A DNA stretch of 20,667 bases from Caldisericaceae bacterium (GTDB lineage: Bacteria > Calditrichota > Calditrichia > Calditrichales > Calditrichaceae), in the NCBI GenBank assembly GCA_021160885.1, contig JAGHBR010000381.1, positions 1 to 20,667 on the forward strand. Reading direction: 5' to 3'. Made by a program: the position numbers and the translations under genes. The notes below the pieces were generated by a model. The model worked only from the letters and a program-made list of their open reading frames with translations. It did not search any database and had not been told where the DNA came from. Shown in pieces: positions 15,345-20,667 of this stretch. How positions within the stretch are numbered: the first letter of the stretch is position 1; the number at the start of each line of letters is the position of its first letter.

Positions 15345-16220
15345 TCAATTACCAAACTGGTAAATAATGCCGATTTTGTGTGTTTCCGGTAGCACCGGAT
15401 GGTTTTGAAACGAGTAATCTAACATGAAACCCCGGAATTTAAGCCCAAGACCAGCAGACACACGATTGGGTGCGGTGCTGGCACCGGCGCGCAAAGCCAG
15501 CCAGCGTGTCGGCCAGTACTCAATGCCCATGGCTGCTCGTGCGTCAAACCCAAGCGTTTTGTCAATGCTGATGGTTGTAATCACTTCGCTAATTGGGCGA
15601 TAACCGGCGCCTACCACAATGCGCTGCGGCAAGTCATATTTTACGCGTTCTCCCAGAGTGGGAGCATTCAAATTGTAAACAAAAACACCGGCAAACACGC
15701 GATGGTACAGGCTGGCCTGTAAGCCCAGGTCAATACCCAGGGCGCCAGCTGAACCTAAATTACGATCTTCAATGGAACGTCCCAGGTCCCAGTAATAATA
15801 TTTCAGATTGTAACCAATTGAAAGGTAAGAGTGAATGTCGTTTAACAGGTAGAAACCATGGGACAGGGTAAAAGTGTTTTCCCTGGAAAGCGTGTTTCCC
15901 TGGTATTTAACGCCAAAAAATTCAAAATTAAAAGCCAGGGCGCCAAATCGGGAAGGCAGAGGAAGCAGCGCGCCGAAAAAGGCATTTTGCAGAAAGGGTT
16001 GATTAAACAAACGCTGCATGGCCGATCCCACCTGCCAGTTTTCCAGGCCGGCCAATCCAGCCGGATTATTGTATGGCGCCCAGAATTCACCTGGCATGGC
16101 CACCAGAGCATCCGACATGGCCGTGGCCCGGGCTGAAGGGTAGCGGCTGTCAAAAACGCCGGCACGCCCGACGCTGCTTAATCCAAAAAGCAAAATGAAG
16201 GTTAAAATGGACAATCGCAT
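15345..16220 (-). CDS. PorV/PorQ-like outer-membrane protein
   Basis: This 291-residue exported protein has a signal peptide (about 1-20, ending VGRAG). The segment after it, YPSARATAMSDALVAMPGEFWAPYNNPAGLAG, matches the start of the PorV/PorQ-type family (small residues, then NPAGL), and the rest alternates barrel-like strands with Tyr/Phe/Gly, ending IGIIYQFGN. PorV shuttles T9SS cargo at the outer membrane; many paralogues of unknown role exist in FCB bacteria. AAAGGAAC precedes the start, and the gap after the lamin-tail/OB protein is 11 bp. The T9SS-sorted protein lies just beyond that gene. This one is shorter than typical PorV (about 380 residues), so a paralogue rather than PorV itself is likely. 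Confidence 0.66.
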   Translation of the reverse strand: MRLSILTFILLFGLSSVGRAGVFDSRYPSARATAMSDALVAMPGEFWAPYNNPAGLAGLENWQVGSAMQRLFNQPFLQNAFFGALLPLPSRFGALAFNFEFFGVKYQGNTLSRENTFTLSHGFYLLNDIHSYLSIGYNLKYYYWDLGRSIEDRNLGSAGALGIDLGLQASLYHRVFAGVFVYNLNAPTLGERVKYDLPQRIVVGAGYRPISEVITTISIDKTLGFDARAAMGIEYWPTRWLALRAGASTAPNRVSAGLGLKFRGFMLDYSFQNHPVLPETHKIGIIYQFGN

Positions 16221-16231
16221 GTTTTGTTCCT

Positions 16232-19200
16232 TTATTTCAAAATCGTGCCCACAACAATGGGAGCAATTTTTACAATTCGTTTACCATTATCATTGTTGAC
16301 CACTTCCAGATGGACCAGGTAGGTGCCCAGTCCGGCCCATTCGCCCAATTGATTGGTGCCATCCCACTCTTTGGTAATGGGGAAGGGCAGGCCATCGCCA
16401 TCATAAAGAGTGGCGATCAGTCGGCCGGCCAGGTCAAAAATGCGCAACGTAACATGGCTGTTCTTACTGCCCGCCTGGTATTCGATGGGCAGCTTTTCAC
16501 CCTGATCCGGTACAAACGGGCGGTTCGGAACCTTTAAAAAGGTCTGGCCTTCCGGCGCCTGGGGACGCTGAATGTCTTCCTGGTAGCCTAATAAAATTTG
16601 TCCGGCATTATTGAAAATACCAACGACACCGCGGATTAAAACAAAATCACCTACTTCAAATTCCGTAAGGTCTAATTTAGCCGTATCCCAGGCGCGAACG
16701 GTGACTTCGCCGGAACCATCGTTAACGTAAATGTTAGTGCCGCCGCCGGAACTTTGCATGCCGGAAATAATTCCCTTAATTTCTACAAAGCTGCCTTCGT
16801 AAGGAGTGGTGGAAGCCTCAAAGGCGCTTAATTTCCGGATGCCGGGAATGGCTACATTGTCTTTTAAAATAGTCGCCGAATAATTGATGATTTCCTTTTT
16901 GCCCTGGTACTCGTCCAACTCTCCGGAAAGGATGACCAGCCGTCCGCGTTTGATGGCCGCGTCCAGCCCTCCGTACTGGTAAATGTTCAGGCCGTAGCCG
17001 GATTCATCCTGCAGGTAGGCATCGGTAAAGTCGGTACGCAGAATTCCGGCGCCAATGGTAACCACGCCTTTAACGGTGATTTTGGAGCCGATTGGCATTT
17101 GACGGGCCTGTTCAATTGAAATGAAACTACGATTGGTGCCCTTGCCAACCAGAACACGTGGCGGTTCGCTGACTTCTAAAAGTGAGCCGCTGGTTTCGCC
17201 CGTTTTAAAAGAGAAAACCGAAACGGTGTCGGCATCAGGACTGGTCAGGTTCAGCAGGGTTAAACGGCCTTCCTGATTCTGTGTTAAATTAAAGTTACTT
17301 AATAAAACTTTACGCTCAGAAATGGTCAATCCACCCTGGCTGAATTGCCCTTCAAGCAGAACATTTTCGTCGCCGCCGGGCCATTGCCAGTCAGACGGGA
17401 TGGTCAGCTGACAGCGGGTCAGAGTGTCATCGACGGTACCGGTTAAGGTAAAGGTTAAGTTGCTTAGCTGTACTTTGCCTACGCTATCGGGGGTAACCGT
17501 CACTTTGCCACTGCCGGCCACTGTGATGGGGATGGAGCCTTTTTCAATATCCTGCTGGTAGGCGACCACCACTTGAGCCGCTTTACGGTAGCTATCAATT
17601 AAGCCTTTTACACGAATGGTATCGCCAACGTTAAAGCCTGAGAGATCGAGCCCGGAAGTGTCCCAGATGCGTAAGGTAAGTAAACCGGTAGCATCTTCTA
17701 TGGTCATGTTGGTACCGCCGCCGATGCCCGATGCTTTGTCGGTAATGACGCCGGCTGTTTCAATAAAGGTGCCTTCCAGCTCAATATTGTTGGCTTCGGC
17801 GCAGGTTAAGTAGGGCACATTCGGTACCGGATTGCCGGTTGAAATCAATTGCAGGCTAAAATCGGTTAATTCAGTGGTGGCATCGCCGGTGGTGGCATTG
17901 ACGTACTCAGTAACGGTTCCGGTAATTTTTAAGCGATTACCACGTACCAGTTCAGGATAATCGGTACTGAAATCGCTCAAATTAATGCCTCGGCCAGATT
18001 CATCCTGCACGTAAGCGTCACAACGGTCGGTACGGGTGATATTGACGCCAATGCTAACCACTGCTTCAATGGTTACCTGTTGGCCTTCGTATTGAGATAC
18101 ATTATTCTGGATGTCTGCAATGGTCAGTTTCTTTTGTACAGAAATGGATGGGAAAATGGAGATGGGCGTCAGTTTGCCGCCGCTGGTGGCCGTTTTAACA
18201 ACAATGGGGTAAGTGCCTTCGGCAGCCGGCGCCTGGACGTTTTGGATTTCCAGCTGGCCACTTTGTGCAGTCGTTAATAGCGCATTTTCGATGGTAATGG
18301 TGTTTTGCGAAACGGTTACACTGGCTGTTGAAAAAGCCGCGCCGCTTAATACTACATCGCCGGAATTCTGCGACCAGTTAAATTCCTGCGGCAATTCGAC
18401 TTCAATCTGCGTCAATTCGTAGTCGTCGCTGGTGGAAAACTGAAGCGTCAGGTCGAAAAGCTGATTGCTGTCCACCGTTGTAGGTGAAACGCTGGCCTGT
18501 CCAGTACCGTCGCCGGCTACTTCGCTGAAACTGCCGGGCGTGGGGGCTGCGGTTTTAAAACTTTGCTGAAAATTTTCACTGGCTTCGTTGTGTCCGCTCA
18601 GGCCATTGCCACCAGTACTGATTTCATCGACCTCAATGGCACCACTACGCTGTAAGCTCTGGTTAGTAGGTATGGATGAAATGGCTTTTTGTTGGCTGGT
18701 AGGCAAGTCATCAAGATAGGCCGTCGGCGTGCTGTCCGCATCAGGACCATCGATTTGCACACCGCTTTTGTCCATCCAGGCATTAAAAACCTGCAAGCCC
18801 CAGGGCAGATAGTCTACGTCCTGCACCAGGTCGCTTTGTCCGTCCCAGTGGAACAAAATGACCATGCCTTTGGCCAGTTCCAGAATCGGGCTGCTGCCAG
18901 CGCGAACGATTTCCAGGTCGGGCGTCTGGTCATCAGTGCCTTTGATTTCGAAGTCCGCGCGTTTGCCATAAGCGGCAAGGTAACCGGCGCCATCAAGAGC
19001 AATGACGATTACCTGTCCGGCCTCGAGGTTTATTTCCGGAAATTTAACGTTGAAAAACTGGCTGGTTGCAGGAAATTGATCAGAAACAAGTTCGTAATAT
19101 GTGTTGTAATTGGCCAGAAAAAGATTGCTGAAAGTCTGAGCCTGGTCGGCGGGATTGGTGATTTCAATAAATGTTTTCTGGCTTTCGTTTGATGGTGGAA

Positions 19201-19285
19201 TGTACACTTCGGTAATCAACAGATGTTCCTGTGCCAGTAAAAAAATAGGGAACAAAAGTACAAAAAACAAGCGACGCATGTTCAT
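16232..19285 (-). CDS. Lamin-tail, OB-fold and FlgD-like domain secreted protein
   Basis: Starting at the ATG at 19285 gives 1017 residues. That ATG has AAGGAG 5 bp upstream (19290-19295) and leads straight into a signal peptide (MNMRRLFFVLLFPIFLLAQ). An ATG at 19330 in the same frame would add 15 residues from inside a hairpin and has no such site. The domains are a lamin-tail domain (about 20-165, LLITEVYIPPSNES), an Ig-like unit (264-383), two OB-fold-like units (387-582), a second Ig-like unit (592-713), two more OB-fold-like units (720-905) and a FlgD-like C-terminus (about 915-1017, FDLAGRLIATLYDG and EWDGTNQLGEWAGLGTY). The OB units carry the DAYVQDESGRGINL / DAYLQDESGYGLNI pattern typical of extracellular nuclease-associated OB folds such as that of YhcR. 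No nuclease domain is present. It is probably surface-bound or secreted. Confidence 0.78.
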   Translation of the reverse strand: MNMRRLFFVLLFPIFLLAQEHLLITEVYIPPSNESQKTFIEITNPADQAQTFSNLFLANYNTYYELVSDQFPATSQFFNVKFPEINLEAGQVIVIALDGAGYLAAYGKRADFEIKGTDDQTPDLEIVRAGSSPILELAKGMVILFHWDGQSDLVQDVDYLPWGLQVFNAWMDKSGVQIDGPDADSTPTAYLDDLPTSQQKAISSIPTNQSLQRSGAIEVDEISTGGNGLSGHNEASENFQQSFKTAAPTPGSFSEVAGDGTGQASVSPTTVDSNQLFDLTLQFSTSDDYELTQIEVELPQEFNWSQNSGDVVLSGAAFSTASVTVSQNTITIENALLTTAQSGQLEIQNVQAPAAEGTYPIVVKTATSGGKLTPISIFPSISVQKKLTIADIQNNVSQYEGQQVTIEAVVSIGVNITRTDRCDAYVQDESGRGINLSDFSTDYPELVRGNRLKITGTVTEYVNATTGDATTELTDFSLQLISTGNPVPNVPYLTCAEANNIELEGTFIETAGVITDKASGIGGGTNMTIEDATGLLTLRIWDTSGLDLSGFNVGDTIRVKGLIDSYRKAAQVVVAYQQDIEKGSIPITVAGSGKVTVTPDSVGKVQLSNLTFTLTGTVDDTLTRCQLTIPSDWQWPGGDENVLLEGQFSQGGLTISERKVLLSNFNLTQNQEGRLTLLNLTSPDADTVSVFSFKTGETSGSLLEVSEPPRVLVGKGTNRSFISIEQARQMPIGSKITVKGVVTIGAGILRTDFTDAYLQDESGYGLNIYQYGGLDAAIKRGRLVILSGELDEYQGKKEIINYSATILKDNVAIPGIRKLSAFEASTTPYEGSFVEIKGIISGMQSSGGGTNIYVNDGSGEVTVRAWDTAKLDLTEFEVGDFVLIRGVVGIFNNAGQILLGYQEDIQRPQAPEGQTFLKVPNRPFVPDQGEKLPIEYQAGSKNSHVTLRIFDLAGRLIATLYDGDGLPFPITKEWDGTNQLGEWAGLGTYLVHLEVVNNDNGKRIVKIAPIVVGTILK

Positions 19286-19307
19286 CTTACTCCTTAAGAT
19301 AATTAAA

Positions 19308-19332
19308 GGCTGGGCCAAAATTTGACCCAACC
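19308..19332 (-). terminator. Stem-loop between two - strand genes
   Basis: On the - strand, GGTTGGGTCAAA and TTTGGCCCAGCC form a 12-pair stem with two G-U wobbles, preceded by six A bases and followed by TTTAATTATCTT. It lies between the T9SS-sorted protein (stop at 19358) and the start of the lamin-tail protein at 19285. It may end part of the upstream message or act as a leader structure; the T-rich tail is weak. On the + strand the stem has two C-A mismatches. Confidence 0.45.
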
Positions 19333-19357
19333 TTTTTTGCCATAGTGTTTAAGGCCG

Positions 19358-20667
19358 TTATTTTAATAATATTAATTTTTGAGTCCAAATTTTATTTTGC
19401 ACCTTTAAAACAGCAAAGTACAGTCCAGTCGGTAAGGTGTTGCCAACCTGCCAGGTGATTTTATGGCTGCCGGCATTTAACTTTTGCCCATCAATCAAGG
19501 TGGCAATCTTTTGCCCTAATAGGTTGTAAATTTCCAGGTGAACAGCCTGTTTGTTGGCTGCCTGGCTGGGAATTTCTACAATCAATGTGGTTGACGGGTT
19601 AAAGGGATTGGGGAAAGCCGGTTTTAAATTAATGGATTGCGGAATCAGAGCGCTGCTTCCCTCTTCAATACCGGTCAGGCCGCTTAAGTCGTTAGCAGAG
19701 CGAGGTATTATTTGATAGCCATCCAAAAGCGGTAGGTCCGTGTCATACTGAGAAAAGATGCCGGTAATAGTTTGCGGCCAGGTGGGCTGAGTCGCTTCGT
19801 CAATGTCGGTGTCTTTGTCGATGCGCAGGGTCAGCTGGCTTACGCCGTTATCATCGGTGATGGTCAGGTTGGCGTTGTTGCCTGGTTCCGGCCATTGACC
19901 GCCTCCCGCTACGGTGTCGGCATTTTCAACCTTAATCAGCAAGCCTTCGAAGGTTTCAGGAGAGCTCAGTAAGGCGCTTAGCGTAACGGTTAATGGTTCT
20001 GGCATGGTGGCTTCGCCATTGTCGGTAATGTCGGCCTGAGCGTCGTCCGGAACAATTTCAGTCAACCCACGATATTGTGTCAGCTTTCCAACAACCGTGT
20101 AATTGTGGCCCGGTGTAATGGTTACATCTACAGCGCCGTATTTAAAAATATTGATGCCGCTGAAATTTTCGTCCTGAAGGAAAACGGAGAGGTTGCTTGT
20201 GTCAAAAACGCCGCTGGCTACTGTGGCCACGCCGCTGGTGCGGGCGTAATAACCGTCAACTAAAAGCTCGCCCTGATCATTGATTTGTTTAAGAACCGTA
20301 ATAGGCGTAGTGCCGGCAAAAAAGCCGCGAATGTCACTGGTGCTTTCTTGATTGTCATTGTCTTTGGCGTAAACCCAATATTCCACTTTGTCGCCATCAT
20401 TGTAATCGGCAGCCGGAATGGTGCCTACAAAAATGGAGTCGCCCACTACGCTGGTCATATTTACGGATTTCATTTCTCCATTATTGACCTTGTAGCGAAG
20501 CTCAACGGCGGTGACCGTTCCATTATCGGTCACTTTAACGGAGTCAACAAAATCCTGATTAGCCTCAGGAACGCGGGGATTGGCGCCCATCAGCGTAATG
20601 ACAGGTGCGGTGGTGACGATTTTAATGTCTTCCAGAGTGCGCGGTTCAATTTTAAAGTTGTCATATG
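19358..20667 (-). CDS. T9SS-sorted protein with OB-fold-like domains (5' partial)
   Basis: The frame stays open to the window edge, so 435 C-terminal residues are visible and the N-terminus and signal peptide lie outside. An ATG at 20590 is in frame but is preceded by continuous coding sequence (DNFKIEPRTLEDI), so it is not taken as the start. The visible order is an Ig-like domain (VELRYKVNNGEMKSVNMTS to VEYWVYAKDNDNQ), two OB-fold-like units (VFLQDENFSGINIFKYG and VVGKLTQYRGLTEIVP, then NLTITDDNGVSQLTLRID) and a T9SS type A C-terminal sorting domain over about the last 80 residues (PNPFNPSTT, IYNLLGQKIATL, LPTGLYFAVL, QKLILLK). That signal directs export through the outer membrane and surface attachment. 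The missing N-terminal part may hold the catalytic domain; extracellular nucleases and polysaccharide-active proteins share this layout. Confidence 0.82.
   Translation of the reverse strand, partial: YDNFKIEPRTLEDIKIVTTAPVITLMGANPRVPEANQDFVDSVKVTDNGTVTAVELRYKVNNGEMKSVNMTSVVGDSIFVGTIPAADYNDGDKVEYWVYAKDNDNQESTSDIRGFFAGTTPITVLKQINDQGELLVDGYYARTSGVATVASGVFDTSNLSVFLQDENFSGINIFKYGAVDVTITPGHNYTVVGKLTQYRGLTEIVPDDAQADITDNGEATMPEPLTVTLSALLSSPETFEGLLIKVENADTVAGGGQWPEPGNNANLTITDDNGVSQLTLRIDKDTDIDEATQPTWPQTITGIFSQYDTDLPLLDGYQIIPRSANDLSGLTGIEEGSSALIPQSINLKPAFPNPFNPSTTLIVEIPSQAANKQAVHLEIYNLLGQKIATLIDGQKLNAGSHKITWQVGNTLPTGLYFAVLKVQNKIWTQKLILLK

Noticed and set aside
18689..19192. A 167-codon open frame on the + strand
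   Set aside because: Antisense to the lamin-tail region of the 1017-residue secreted protein; no start signal or family resemblance.
19286..19330. A 15-codon longer N-terminus for the lamin-tail protein
   Set aside because: The upstream ATG lies in a stem-loop without a ribosome-binding site, while the ATG at 19285 has AAGGAG and begins a clean signal peptide.
20588..20590. ATG as the start of the T9SS-sorted protein
   Set aside because: The frame is open upstream to the window edge with protein-like sequence, and no signal peptide follows the ATG, so the gene is 5' partial.

Overview
The window looks like a piece of chromosome from a Gram-negative, diderm bacterium of the Bacteroidota/FCB superphylum. 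The evidence is a PorX-type regulator (response regulator plus PglZ domain), a type IX secretion (T9SS) C-terminal sorting domain, a PorV-like outer-membrane protein, FlgD-like C-terminal domains and several outer-membrane beta-barrels ending in phenylalanine. Moderate GC, NtrC-type sigma-54 signalling and this gene mix make the phylum Calditrichota (Caldithrix-like) my best guess, but that is recognition by eye, not a search result.

Region 1 (48-8731, + strand) is one tightly packed run of nine genes: a porX-like regulator, TonB, ExbB, ExbD, a divergent homoserine dehydrogenase with an ACT domain, an FAH-family hydrolase/decarboxylase, MazG, a soluble histidine kinase and an NtrC-type sigma-54 activator. 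Gaps are at most 16 bp, and several genes overlap by 1 to 11 bp, so co-transcription of much of it is likely.

Region 2 (8732-9750, + strand) is a small separate transcription unit. It has a near-consensus -24/-12 sigma-54 promoter (8881-8896), preceded by a perfect 14-bp inverted repeat (8756-8788) and several related half-sites. Three small genes follow: a 71-residue unknown protein, a degenerate receiver-domain protein and a 29-residue predicted membrane peptide. The unit ends in a long stem-loop with a T-tract. The activator encoded immediately upstream is the obvious candidate regulator. This is the most novel-looking part of the window.

Region 3 (9744-20667, - strand, convergent with the rest) encodes exported proteins. 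In transcription order these are a T9SS-sorted protein with OB-fold-like domains (its N-terminus lies beyond the window), a 1017-residue lamin-tail/OB-fold/FlgD-like protein, a PorV-like outer-membrane protein, a helix-hairpin-helix/beta-barrel fusion, a FadL-like barrel and a 5'-nucleotidase-family protein with damaged active-site motifs. OB folds of the type found in extracellular nucleases, HhH motifs and a nucleotidase fold together suggest, as a hypothesis, an envelope system that handles extracellular nucleic acids. The PorX regulator at the left edge would fit T9SS control of such exports.

There is no gene-free stretch longer than 300 bases. I saw no tRNA, rRNA, CRISPR array, insertion sequence or integrase.
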